From: Cyanobacteria bacterium K_DeepCast_35m_m2_155
GTDB taxonomy: Bacteria; Cyanobacteriota; Cyanobacteriia; PCC-6307; Cyanobiaceae
Direction: 5' to 3'
Assembly (NCBI GenBank): GCA_016882285.1
Contig: VGQS01000011.1
Span: 1-35,114, forward strand
DNA length: 35,114 nucleotides
Positions 1 to 9,077 of this stretch are shown in pieces. Numbering within the stretch: position 1 is the stretch's first letter; each line of letters starts with the position of its first letter. Below the pieces are notes generated by a model. The model was given only the letters and a program-made list of their open reading frames with translations. It had not been told where the DNA came from and did not search any database. Position numbers and translations under genes: made by a program.

Positions 1-107
1 TTGATCACCCCCAGCACCGAGAACACCAGCGTGTAACCCAGGGCAAACAGGGCATAGACCGCACCGGTGGACAGGCCGTTGAGCAGCAGCTGGATCAGGT
101 CGCTCAC
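1..107 (-). CDS. Branched-chain amino acid ABC transporter permease, N-terminal part (LivH-like)
   Basis: The minus strand reads from a GTG start into VSDLIQLLLNGLSTGAVYAL, continuing as FALGYTLVFSVLGVI. This is the characteristic N-terminus of LivH-type inner-membrane permeases. The rest of the gene lies outside the window, so only about 35 residues are seen. It begins 17 nt after the stop of the binding-protein gene and would be cotranscribed with it. The GTG start is chosen because the alternative ATG just upstream runs into a stop after a few codons. Confidence 0.8.
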   Translation of the reverse strand, partial: MSDLIQLLLNGLSTGAVYALFALGYTLVFSVLGVI

Positions 108-124
108 GGCTCAAGGCTCATGGC

Positions 125-1341
125 TCACGGCAGCAGCGCAAAACGGCCACTGCGGCCATCAGGGTTCATGCGCACCTGGGCCACGAAGAAATCCTTCTGG
201 ATCACTTCGCCCTCGGGGGTGAAGCGGATCTCGCCCAGCGGTGTCTGGTAGGTGCCGCCGAGGATCTCATCCATCAGCGCCTTGCGGGCGGCGGCCAGGC
301 TGAGCTCCTTGAGTGGGGTGCGTTTGTCGAGCCGCTGCAGGGCCTCGGCCACCACCTGCAGCGCGGTGTAGGCCTGGGCCGTGAGCTGGGGCGGGATCAG
401 AGGGCCCTTGCCACTGCGGTTCTGGTTGGCCGTGAAGGCCTTCACAAAGGACCTGTTGGCCGGGGTGTCGAGCTCGGGGCTGTAGGCCTGCGCAATGAGC
501 AGTCGATCGCAGTACTGCTGGCAGATCGGGTAGATGTTCGGCGTGTTCATGCCGTTGCCAACCACGATCGTGCCTTTGTACCCGAGCTCCCTGAGCTGAC
601 GCACCAGGTTGCCGCCATCGACCCCCTGCAGGCTGAGCACGATCAGGTCGGGCTTGAGCGCCAGGGTGGCGCTGATCTGGCTCTGGAAATCGGTGTCGGC
701 CAGGTTGGTGCGCTGCACCGTCACCGGCCTGAGCCCCTTGCTGGCCAGGGCCTTCTGGAACACAGCGGTCTCGGCCGTGCTGTAGGCATCGTCCTGGGCA
801 AAGAAGACTGCAGCCCGCTTGATGCCGGGTTGCAGCTGCAGGGCCTTGGCGATCGACAGTGGTGCGATCACAGAACTTTGGGCCGAGACGCGGCTGATGA
901 AGTGACCGATTTCAGGGATGCCTGTGGCCGTGTTGGAGGGGGCCACCACGGGCACGCCGCGCCGCTGGGCGATTGGATCTGCCGCAAAGGCCTGCTGCGA
1001 GAGCGTGGGCCCGATCACAGCCAGCATGCCCCGGTTGATCTGCAGCGTCATCGCGGCGTTGGCACCCGGGTCGTCGCTGCCGCTGTCCTCAATCGCCAGG
1101 CGCAGGGGTGTGCCGTTGATGCCGCCGTTGCCGTTGAGGGTCGCCAGGGCCAGGTTGAGGCCCACGCGTTGATCCTGGCCGTAGACATTGGCATTGCCGC
1201 TGAGGGCTAGAACCGCGCCAACGGGAACACCGCCCTTGAGATCGACGGGCCCGGCCGCGCTCTGATCACCGCGGCTGCAGGCGCTCAGCACGCCGGTACC
1301 AGTGATCAGGCTGGTGAGCAGCAGGATCAGACGCCGCTTCA

Positions 1342-1342
<1 letters not shown>
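125..1342 (-). CDS. Branched-chain amino acid-type ABC transporter substrate-binding lipoprotein
   Basis: A 405-residue periplasmic binding protein of the LivK/Leu-Ile-Val family (Peripla_BP type I fold). The N-terminus MKRRLILLLTSLITGTGVLSAC is a lipoprotein signal peptide with an LSAC lipobox, so the mature protein should be lipid-anchored at the outer face of the inner membrane. The family pattern GAVLALSGNANVYGQDQ begins the first lobe. The start ATG overlaps the hemL stop by one base (TGATG), which argues for this start over the longer reading frame and suggests translational coupling. The permease gene follows 17 nt downstream. The substrate cannot be read from sequence: amino acids, amides or urea are possible, and it does not look like a typical UrtA. 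Confidence 0.85.
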
Positions 1343-2673
<1,331 letters not shown>

Positions 2674-2753
2674 AGAAACCGGCGGCCATCCTGACCCAGA
2701 ACCGGCCCTTGGCGCTTGTTTCGGTGCGGGAACTGTTGCCGCTCGGTAAGTTC

Positions 2754-4247
2754 ATGAGCGATTGGGGCGCGCTCTTGACCATCGACTGGCGCCAGCTGGA
2801 GTCGGATCTCAAGCGTGTGCTGCCGGCGCGGGCGGTGGTTAGTGCCCCCCAGGAGTTGCTCGCCTATGACTGCGATGGCCTGACCCTTGAGCGTCATCAG
2901 CCGCCGCTCGTGGTCTTGCCTGAGACCGCGCAGCAGATTGCTGCGGCCGTACGCCTGTGCCACCAGCGGGCGATTCCTTTTGTGGCGAGGGGGAGTGGCA
3001 CGGGGCTCTCAGGCGGTGCGGTTGCCGAGAGCGAGGCCCTGGTCATTGCCACCAGCCGCATGCGCCGGATCCGCAGCATCGATCTGGAGAACCACACGAT
3101 CACGGTCGAGCCTGGTGTGATCAACAGCTGGGTCACCCGCGCGGTCGCCGGCGATGGCTTTTATTACGCACCCGATCCCTCCTCGCAGGTGGCCTGCAGC
3201 ATCGGCGGCAATGTGGCCGAAAACTCAGGCGGGGTTCATTGCCTCAAATACGGCGTCACCAGCAACCATGTGCTGGGCCTGGAGGTGGTGCTGCCCGATG
3301 GCTCGATGACCCAGCTGGGTGGATCGCTGGCTGAAGCCCCCGAGCTCGATCTGCGCGGGGTGTTCATCGGCAGCGAGGGCACCCTGGGTATCGCCACCGC
3401 CATCACCCTGCGGCTGCTGCGCGCCCCCCAGAGCGTGGCGGTGCTGCTGGCCGACTTCAGCAGCATGGAGGCGGCAGGTGAAGCCGTGCGTCTGGTGACG
3501 GCGGCTGGGGTGCAGCCCGCGGGCATGGAAATGATGGATCGCCTCTGCCTGGAGGCGGTCAATGATTCGCTGGGTCTGGAGGACTATCCCCGCGATGCGG
3601 CGGCGGTGCTGCTGATTGAGCTCGACGGCCAGGCGCGCGAGGTCGAAGCGGCGATTGCGGTGGCCCGGCGCCTGTGCCTGGAGGCCGGTGCCCGCCAGGT
3701 GCGTGAGGCGCGCGACGCCGCCACCTGCGCCCGCTTCTGGAAGGGCCGCAAGAGCGCCATCACCGCCCTGGGCCGCCGCTACCCCGGTTATTACCTGCAG
3801 GATGGTGTGGTGCCGCGCAGCCAGTTGCCGCAGGTACTGGCCGCGATCGAACGGCTCAGCGCCGAGCACGGCCTGCCGGTGGCCAATGTGTTTCATGCCG
3901 GCGATGGCAACCTGCACCCGTTGGTGCTGTATGACCCCAAGGAGCCGGGTGTCGCCAAGCGGGTCAAGCAGCTGGGGGCGGCGATCCTGGGCCTCTGCCT
4001 CGATGTGGGCGGCAGCATCAGCGGCGAGCACGGGGTGGGCAGTGACAAGCGCTGCTACCTCGACTGGATGTACGGCGGCGACGATCTCGCCACGATGCTG
4101 CTGGTGCGGCGGGCGTTCAATCCGGCCAATCTGGCGAACCCCGACAAGCAATTTCCAACCCCGCGCACCTGCGCTGAATCGGTGCGACGGGTGGCCGTGC
4201 TCAAGGCCGAAGGCGTCAGCCTGCCTGAGGCGGCTGTGGTGTTCTGA
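2754..4247 (+). CDS. glcD: FAD-linked glycolate oxidase/dehydrogenase subunit GlcD
   Basis: A 497-residue FAD-dependent 2-hydroxyacid dehydrogenase. It probably oxidises glycolate to glyoxylate in photorespiration, although D-lactate dehydrogenase activity occurs in the same family. The N-terminal FAD_binding_4 domain shows RGSGTGLSGGAVAES (about 79-93), DPSSQVACSIGGNVAENSGG (about 141-160) and an SEGTLGI-type motif. The C-terminal FAD-oxidase cap has HAGDGNLHPL and GGSISGEHGVG. The ATG at 2754 (MSDWGALLTIDW) is preferred over an upstream extension that is basic, low in similarity and overlaps hemL. No glcE or glcF lies next to it, as is usual in cyanobacteria. Its 3' end overlaps the convergent small gene by 32 bp. 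Confidence 0.9.
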   Translation: MSDWGALLTIDWRQLESDLKRVLPARAVVSAPQELLAYDCDGLTLERHQPPLVVLPETAQQIAAAVRLCHQRAIPFVARGSGTGLSGGAVAESEALVIATSRMRRIRSIDLENHTITVEPGVINSWVTRAVAGDGFYYAPDPSSQVACSIGGNVAENSGGVHCLKYGVTSNHVLGLEVVLPDGSMTQLGGSLAEAPELDLRGVFIGSEGTLGIATAITLRLLRAPQSVAVLLADFSSMEAAGEAVRLVTAAGVQPAGMEMMDRLCLEAVNDSLGLEDYPRDAAAVLLIELDGQAREVEAAIAVARRLCLEAGARQVREARDAATCARFWKGRKSAITALGRRYPGYYLQDGVVPRSQLPQVLAAIERLSAEHGLPVANVFHAGDGNLHPLVLYDPKEPGVAKRVKQLGAAILGLCLDVGGSISGEHGVGSDKRCYLDWMYGGDDLATMLLVRRAFNPANLANPDKQFPTPRTCAESVRRVAVLKAEGVSLPEAAVVF

Positions 4248-4407
4248 TCACGTCGTGCAGCGGCACGGCAAAGGTGGGCCGGTGCTCGGCCTTGAGGGGC
4301 CAGCGCCTCACCCAGGCGCAGTCGCAGCGGTCATCCACGTTGATGACCTGATACGTGCGGCCAGGCTTTTTGGGGAGGTTGACCAGTGATCCCGGTTGGA
4401 TGGCCAT
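4216..4407 (-). CDS. Small hypothetical protein, 63 residues
   Basis: A short protein starting MAIQPGSLVNLPKKPGRTYQ and continuing with VINVDDRCDCAWVRRWPL. The reading frame is longer (to 4524), but the part upstream of the ATG at 4407 is low-complexity and overlaps the end of xth, so the internal ATG is preferred. The composition (beta-rich, with a CDCAW motif) suggests a small folded domain, perhaps SH3-like. This is inference only and I do not recognise a named family. It converges on glcD with a 32-bp overlap. Confidence 0.6.
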   Translation of the reverse strand: MAIQPGSLVNLPKKPGRTYQVINVDDRCDCAWVRRWPLKAEHRPTFAVPLHDVIRTPQPPQAG

Positions 4408-4504
4408 GACCTGAGACTCGCGTGAGATCGAGCTGACTCCACTTAAGCCCATCGCCTCCGGCGAATCAGTACAAATGCTTAAGCGCTGACAATTGCGCAG
4501 GTCG

Positions 4505-5317
4505 CTACTCCCAGATCGCCTCATCGCCAGGCCAGGCCAGGTTGACCACCACCGGCGCGTGGTCGCTGGGTTGCACGTTGCCGCGTTGCTCCTTGTGGAT
4601 CACGCAGCCCGTGGCGCACTGCTGCAGCTGCTCATCGAGATAGATGTGATCGATGCGCCAGCCCCGGCCCGTTTCCCAGGCCCCGGTGCGGTAGTCCCAC
4701 CAGCTCCAGTGGCCGCTGCCCGCTTCAAACAGGCGAAAGGCATCGGCCATGCGGTCCCCCAACACGCGTTTGAGGGCCTCGCGCTCGGCGTCGCTGGCCA
4801 TGATCGTGCCGCTCAGGCGCTCTGGGTCATGCAGGTCGCGCGCCTCAGGGCCGATGTTGAAGTCACCCACCATGCACAGCGGATCACCCTGCTGTTCCTG
4901 TTGGGCCAGGTAGCGCTCCAGGCAGGCCAGCCAGGCCAGTTTGTAGGTGTACTTCTCACTGCTCAAGGCACTGCCGTTGGGCACATAGAGATTGAGCACC
5001 CGGATGCCCTCAATCAGGGCACTGATCACCCGCTTTTGCTCGCTCAGCGTGCTGCCGTCGCTGCCCAGCAGGGCATCAAAGCCGATCTGCACGTCGTCGA
5101 GCGGCAGCAGGCTGGCGATGGCGACGCCGTTGTAGGCCTTCTGGCCGCTGATCGCCAGCTGGTAGCCGAGCGCTTCAAACGCCTGCCTGGGAAACAGCTC
5201 ATCGGCCACCTTGGTTTCCTGCAGACAGAGCACATCAGGGCGTTCGCGCTCAAGCCAGGCCGTGATCTGATCGAGACGGGTGCGCACCGAATTCACGTTC
5301 CAGGTGGCAATGCGCAT
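4505..5317 (-). CDS. xth: Exodeoxyribonuclease III / AP endonuclease
   Basis: A 270-residue member of the exonuclease-endonuclease-phosphatase superfamily, acting at abasic sites in base-excision repair and removing 3' blocks. The start MRIATWNVNSVRTRLDQI is the standard family N-terminus and selects the ATG at 5317 over the frame opening at 5350. The metal ligand Glu is in CLQETK (residue 34). GDFNIGPEARD holds the catalytic Asp/Asn, and RGWRIDHI and SDHAPVVV near the C-terminus provide the Asp-His pair. Full length for the family. Divergent from the secreted small protein at 5381. Confidence 0.95.
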   Translation of the reverse strand: MRIATWNVNSVRTRLDQITAWLERERPDVLCLQETKVADELFPRQAFEALGYQLAISGQKAYNGVAIASLLPLDDVQIGFDALLGSDGSTLSEQKRVISALIEGIRVLNLYVPNGSALSSEKYTYKLAWLACLERYLAQQEQQGDPLCMVGDFNIGPEARDLHDPERLSGTIMASDAEREALKRVLGDRMADAFRLFEAGSGHWSWWDYRTGAWETGRGWRIDHIYLDEQLQQCATGCVIHKEQRGNVQPSDHAPVVVNLAWPGDEAIWE

Positions 5318-5380
5318 CACACCAAAGGCGGGCTCAGGGCTCCTTAGCATGCACCTCTCTCACCTTCTCCCGTTGAGGCC

Positions 5381-5725
5381 ATGGCTTCTGCGCTGCGCTT
5401 GCTGCCCGTGCTGCTGTCTGCAGGTCTGTTGAGCGGTGTCGCTCAACGTCCGGCACTCGCCCAGCAGCAGGGCTACGGCCAGACCATGGACGGTGCCAGC
5501 GGCAGCGGCGGCGGCGCTGCAGGTCTGGGCCCAGGTCTGGGTACGGGTAAAAGCGGCAATGTGCTCGACGCGGTGAACCCGATCGATCTGATGAACCGGA
5601 TTCGCCGCAATCAGGCCCTCGATGACGCCACCCCTCCGGGCGATGCCGTTGACCAGGCTCTCAGGGACTATCACGGTCAGACAGCGGCGCCGGCTTCGCC
5701 GGCGCAGACGCTGAAGGGGCCTTGA
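5381..5725 (+). CDS. Small secreted protein of unknown function
   Basis: A 114-residue protein with a clear Sec signal peptide: basic-hydrophobic MASALRLLPVLLSAGLLSGV and a likely cleavage after PALA (about residue 27). The mature part has a Gly-rich linker (about 38-56), then NVLDAVNPIDLMNRIRRNQAL and a DAVDQALRDY stretch that could form two helices. It is exported to the periplasm or thylakoid lumen by prediction. I do not recognise the family. The last 65 bp overlap the 3' end of the convergent TPR gene, and the overlap carries a perfect hairpin. Confidence 0.7.
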   Translation: MASALRLLPVLLSAGLLSGVAQRPALAQQQGYGQTMDGASGSGGGAAGLGPGLGTGKSGNVLDAVNPIDLMNRIRRNQALDDATPPGDAVDQALRDYHGQTAAPASPAQTLKGP

Positions 5726-6488
5726 GCGCAGCCATGCCCCAGGCGCTGGCCACTTGGTCCAGTTTGGGGTCAACCTGAGCGGGCTTGAGGCTTTTGGCCT
5801 GCGCCAGCAGTTGCTGGGCCTGGGCAACCTGGCCCCGTTGCTGCAGCAGCAGAGCCCGTGCCAACAGCGGCCTTTGGTCGGCCGCAAAGGCTGTGGCCAG
5901 CTTGATCAGCACGGCTTCGGCTTGTCCGGGTGAACCCTGTTTGTCGAGCAGTTCAGCCAGCAGCAGTCCGACGCCCAGGGCCTCAGCCTTCACAGGCGGT
6001 TTGTTGAGGCGATCGAAGCTCAGCTGCACCCGCTGGCGCGCTGCCGTGCCCTGGCCCTGCTCCAGCAGGATCAGGCTGAGCAGCTGCAAGGCTTCGATCT
6101 GGTCGGGCTGTTGATTGAGCAGCTGACGCAGCTCACGGCTGGCGCCGCTGGTGTCGCCCAGGTCGCGCTTGAGTTCGGCGAGCAGCAGCCGCAGCCCCCA
6201 GCGCTGGGGCTGTTGATCAGCCAGTGTTTCAAGCAGCGCTGCGGCTTCTGCTTTGCGCTCAAGCGCGATCAACAGCTCCAGCTGACGCTGCTGGCTCTCG
6301 GGGGTGGCGGCTTCGCCACCGTTCTGCTGGGTCAGTGCGGCGAGTTGCTGCTCGAGCGCGGCGCGGCTGCCGCTGCCCCCGCTCTTGCCGCCAGCCTGCT
6401 GGCGACCGAGCCACAGGCCGCCGCCCAGGCAGAGCCCGGCGAGGCCTGCCGCCGCAGCCAGCATCCAGAGATTCGGACGTGAGGACAT
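5661..6488 (-). CDS. Membrane-anchored TPR-repeat protein
   Basis: A 275-residue protein with one N-terminal transmembrane segment (about 8-30: LWMLAAAAGLAGLCLGGGLW) followed by Gln/Leu/Ala-rich helical repeats resembling TPRs. These include LLLAELKRDLGDTSGASREL, then QIEALQLLSLILLEQGQGTA and RALLLQQRGQVAQAQQLL. The repeats should face the periplasm or lumen and act as a protein-binding scaffold. The partner is unknown. The ATG at 6488 (MSSRPNLW) is preferred over the frame opening at 6503 because it places the membrane segment normally. It converges on the secreted small protein with a 65-bp overlap. Confidence 0.75.
   Translation of the reverse strand: MSSRPNLWMLAAAAGLAGLCLGGGLWLGRQQAGGKSGGSGSRAALEQQLAALTQQNGGEAATPESQQRQLELLIALERKAEAAALLETLADQQPQRWGLRLLLAELKRDLGDTSGASRELRQLLNQQPDQIEALQLLSLILLEQGQGTAARQRVQLSFDRLNKPPVKAEALGVGLLLAELLDKQGSPGQAEAVLIKLATAFAADQRPLLARALLLQQRGQVAQAQQLLAQAKSLKPAQVDPKLDQVASAWGMAALKAPSASAPAKPAPLSDRDSP
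5687..5705. repeat. Perfect hairpin inside a convergent gene overlap
   Basis: GCGCCGGC-TTC-GCCGGCGC is an 8-bp perfect inverted repeat with a 3-nt loop, lying inside the coding overlap of two convergent genes. It has no U-tract on either strand, so it is at best a pause site or a bidirectional transcription barrier. Confidence 0.6.
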
Positions 6489-6544
6489 GCTGACGGCTCT
6501 CACCGCTCTGGGGCGATCAGTCTGACCCAGTTAAATTCGCAGCC

Positions 6545-7198
6545 ATGAGAGCGCATCCCATTTCCCCGGTCACCGAACCGATGCAGTACCGGGCCATCGG
6601 CGTGGTGCGCGGGGTCTATGAACCAGTTGATCCCGATCAGCCCACCCGCGGGGCGATCCGCACCGCCGGTGGTGAGGCCATTGAGGCCGTGGTGCTGGGC
6701 CGTCTGTTGACCCTGATGCGTCGCCATCTCGATTTGGCCCAGCCCCACCTCTGGGTGGTGTATCCCCGCTCGCGTGAGCCCGAGGGCCTGCATCTGCAGA
6801 TGGTTGGGGTGTGGGAGCCCTCCACCCTGGCGAGCGAGCTGGCTGCAGAGCCCGATGCCGATGCCCTGCCCGAAGGTGATGACTACTTTTCAGTGCGAGG
6901 GGAGCTGATCTACACGCGCCCTGAAACCGGCGATCTGGTGGTCAAGGTGCGGCAGCTGCCCCGCGCCGATGGCAGCCGGCCGATTCCGTTCAAGCTGCAG
7001 CTCAAAGGGGAGATCCCGTTGCAGCATCTGCGCCATTTCGTGGCCCTCGACCTGCGCCGTCAGGGTGAAACCTTGCAGCTTGAGAACGTCGAGGTGATCG
7101 CCCCGGTGGCCAGCCGCGGCACCCGCGGCGGCAAGGGCCGCCGCGAAGCTCCCCGCGGGCCGGCGGGCCGCGGGGCTGTGAGCCGTCCGGCGCGATGA
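6545..7198 (+). CDS. Conserved-looking protein of unknown function, 217 residues
   Basis: A soluble protein with a structured core: MQYRAIGVVRGVYEPVDPDQ, then GEAIEAVVLGRLLTLMRRHL, then HLWVVYPRSREPEGLHLQMV, then GDDYFSVRGELIYTRPETGD. The C-terminus after about residue 190 is a Gly/Arg/Pro-rich basic tail, probably disordered and possibly nucleic-acid binding. The alternating short beta segments suggest a small beta-barrel, but I cannot assign a named family. It is the first gene of a plus-strand run and ends 6 nt before the peptidase gene. It starts 56 bp from the divergent TPR gene. Confidence 0.75.
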   Translation: MRAHPISPVTEPMQYRAIGVVRGVYEPVDPDQPTRGAIRTAGGEAIEAVVLGRLLTLMRRHLDLAQPHLWVVYPRSREPEGLHLQMVGVWEPSTLASELAAEPDADALPEGDDYFSVRGELIYTRPETGDLVVKVRQLPRADGSRPIPFKLQLKGEIPLQHLRHFVALDLRRQGETLQLENVEVIAPVASRGTRGGKGRREAPRGPAGRGAVSRPAR

Positions 7199-7204
7199 GC
7201 GCAG

Positions 7205-7849
7205 ATGGCTGAGCCGCTTGGGGCTGGCATCGCCGTAGCCCTGGTGAGTGTGCTGGCGGTGTTGGCGCCGCTATTGGGCCTGTCGCCCTGGTTGATCACC
7301 CTGGTGGCGGCCTTGGCGCTGGGCAGCCTCACCGTCGATGCGGCGCGCTTCGGCGGCCGCGGCGGCCATCTGCTCGCCGAGGCGTTGCCTGGCGGGCAAC
7401 GTCGCCTGCGCCGCATTGCCGTGCACGAAGCGGGCCATCTGTTGATTGCCGCTGCTGAGGCGGTCGCGGTGCAGCGGGTGCTGGTCGGTTCGCTGGCCTG
7501 CCTGCGGGCGGGCGTCAGCAGCGGCGGCTGCACCCAACTGCAGCCGCCGGCCGCGGCGAAGTTGCCCCTGGCTGAACTGCGCCGCTGGAGCCGGGTGCTG
7601 CAGGCCGGCATCGTCGCCGAGCAATTGCACTACGGCGAGGCGATCGGTGGCGCCGATGATCGCGCCCAGCTGGGGCAGCTCTGGGGGCTTTCGGGCTATG
7701 ACGTGGAGACGGCCCAGCGCGAGCAGCGTCAGGCGCGGCGTGAGGTTGAGCAGACGCTCAGGGCCTCAGAGCAGGTTCTGATCGCGCGGGCCGAGCAGTT
7801 GGCTCAGGCGGCCCCGCGGTTGGGCCGCAGCGCAGCTGCAGCCGCCTGA
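7205..7849 (+). CDS. Membrane-anchored M41-like zinc peptidase domain without AAA module
   Basis: A 214-residue protein with one or two N-terminal membrane segments (about 8-42) and the zinc-binding motif HEAGH at residues 74-78, as in the FtsH peptidase domain. A later acidic pair in GGADDRAQLGQLW (Asp151/152) sits where FtsH carries its third zinc ligand. The AAA ATPase domain that normally precedes M41 is absent: length and sequence allow only the peptidase. It could therefore be an ATP-independent membrane peptidase or a pseudo-FtsH partner. The C-terminus is an Arg/Glu/Gln-rich helix. It is 2 nt upstream of larC, in the same operon. Confidence 0.75.
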   Translation: MAEPLGAGIAVALVSVLAVLAPLLGLSPWLITLVAALALGSLTVDAARFGGRGGHLLAEALPGGQRRLRRIAVHEAGHLLIAAAEAVAVQRVLVGSLACLRAGVSSGGCTQLQPPAAAKLPLAELRRWSRVLQAGIVAEQLHYGEAIGGADDRAQLGQLWGLSGYDVETAQREQRQARREVEQTLRASEQVLIARAEQLAQAAPRLGRSAAAAA

Positions 7850-7851
7850 CC

Positions 7852-9066
7852 ATGCTGGCGCTGCTCGACTGTCCAACGGGCCTGGCGGGCAACATGCTGC
7901 TGGCGGCTGTGCTCGATCTGGGCGTGCCGCTTGAGGTGATCGAGCGACCGCTTGATCAGCTGGGCCTGGCAGGGCGCTACCGGCTGCAGGTGCAGGAGCG
8001 CAAGAGCGCTGGCCTGCGGGGGCTGCATTTGCAGGTCGAGCCGCTCGAGAGCGAACCGGCCCACCGCAGCTGGGCGACCATCGCGGCCGAGCTGCGGCAG
8101 GCCCCTTGGCCCGATGCCCTGCGCCACAGGGTTCTGATCGTGTTTGCACTGCTGGCCGAGGCCGAGGCTGCCGTCCATGGCATCGCCCCTGAGCAGGTGC
8201 ATTTCCATGAGGTCGGCGCCATCGATGCGCTGGTTGATGTGGTGGGGGTGTGCGCGGGCCTGCTGCAGCTCGGCATCAGCCAGCTGATCTGCACCCCACC
8301 GCCAGCCGGTCACGGCCAGGTGCACAGCGCCCATGGCCCGCTGCCTCTGCCGGCTCCTGCTGTGCTCGAGATCGCGCGGCGGCAAGCCATTCCCCTGGCC
8401 AGTGCGGCAGGCTTTGGCCCTGGTGAACTCACCACCCCCACGGGTCTGGCGTTGGCGGCGTGCTGGGCCAGCAGCTTTGGCCCCATGCCCGCCATGCTGC
8501 CGCGGCAGGTTGGCGTGGGTCTGGGCAGCCGCAGTCTGGATCGGGCCAATGCCCTGCGGCTGGTGTTGGGCGATCCGTTGGATCCCGCCGGTGCTGCGGC
8601 CTCGCCCAGCCTGGCAACCGTGCTGGTGCAGCAGGCCCAGATCGATGACGCCAGCGCCGAAGATCTGGCCGCGCTGGCAGACCTGCTGCGCCGCGGCGGG
8701 GCGCTCGATGTGCTGGTGCAGCCCGTCAGCATGAAGAAGGGACGCCTGGGCCACAGCGTCACCGTGATCGCCCGGCCGCAGCAGGCCGAGGCACTGCGCC
8801 AGCTGTGGTGGCAGCACAGCAGCACCCTCGGGCTGCGCGAAACCCTGCAGCAGCGCTGGGAGCTGCAGCGGCGTCAGCGGAAGCTCGACACCCCCTTGGG
8901 CCCGCTGGGCGTCAAAGAGGCGCTGCTGCCCGATGGCCGCTGGCGCAGCAAGCTGGAGCATGACGATCTCTGCGCCCTGGCCGAGCGCCATGGGTTGCCC
9001 CTGGCTGCGGTGCGCGCGATAGCGCTGACCGCCTTGTCAACCCACCCAAGCGAGCAGCCCTGCTGA
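7852..9066 (+). CDS. larC: LarC-family nickel-pincer cofactor biosynthesis protein (DUF111)
   Basis: LarC inserts nickel into the pincer nucleotide cofactor of lactate racemase in a CTP-dependent reaction. The 404-residue protein shows the family pattern: N-terminal LLDCPTGLAGNMLLAAVLDL, the core HFHEVGAIDALVDVVG (about 118-133), LTTPTGLAL, and the C-terminal RRGGALDVLVQPVSMKKGRL typical of the CTP-binding half. One oddity is that the usual GDM of the N-terminal signature reads GNM. No larA, larB or larE lies in this window, so the cofactor's user is not visible. The ATG follows the peptidase stop by 2 nt. Confidence 0.88.
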   Translation: MLALLDCPTGLAGNMLLAAVLDLGVPLEVIERPLDQLGLAGRYRLQVQERKSAGLRGLHLQVEPLESEPAHRSWATIAAELRQAPWPDALRHRVLIVFALLAEAEAAVHGIAPEQVHFHEVGAIDALVDVVGVCAGLLQLGISQLICTPPPAGHGQVHSAHGPLPLPAPAVLEIARRQAIPLASAAGFGPGELTTPTGLALAACWASSFGPMPAMLPRQVGVGLGSRSLDRANALRLVLGDPLDPAGAAASPSLATVLVQQAQIDDASAEDLAALADLLRRGGALDVLVQPVSMKKGRLGHSVTVIARPQQAEALRQLWWQHSSTLGLRETLQQRWELQRRQRKLDTPLGPLGVKEALLPDGRWRSKLEHDDLCALAERHGLPLAAVRAIALTALSTHPSEQPC

Positions 9067-9077
9067 TCCGACCGTTG

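Noticed and set aside
3225-4151. 308-codon open frame opposite glcD
   Set aside because: Low-complexity His/Gln-rich translation, fully overlapping a gene with strong family signatures.
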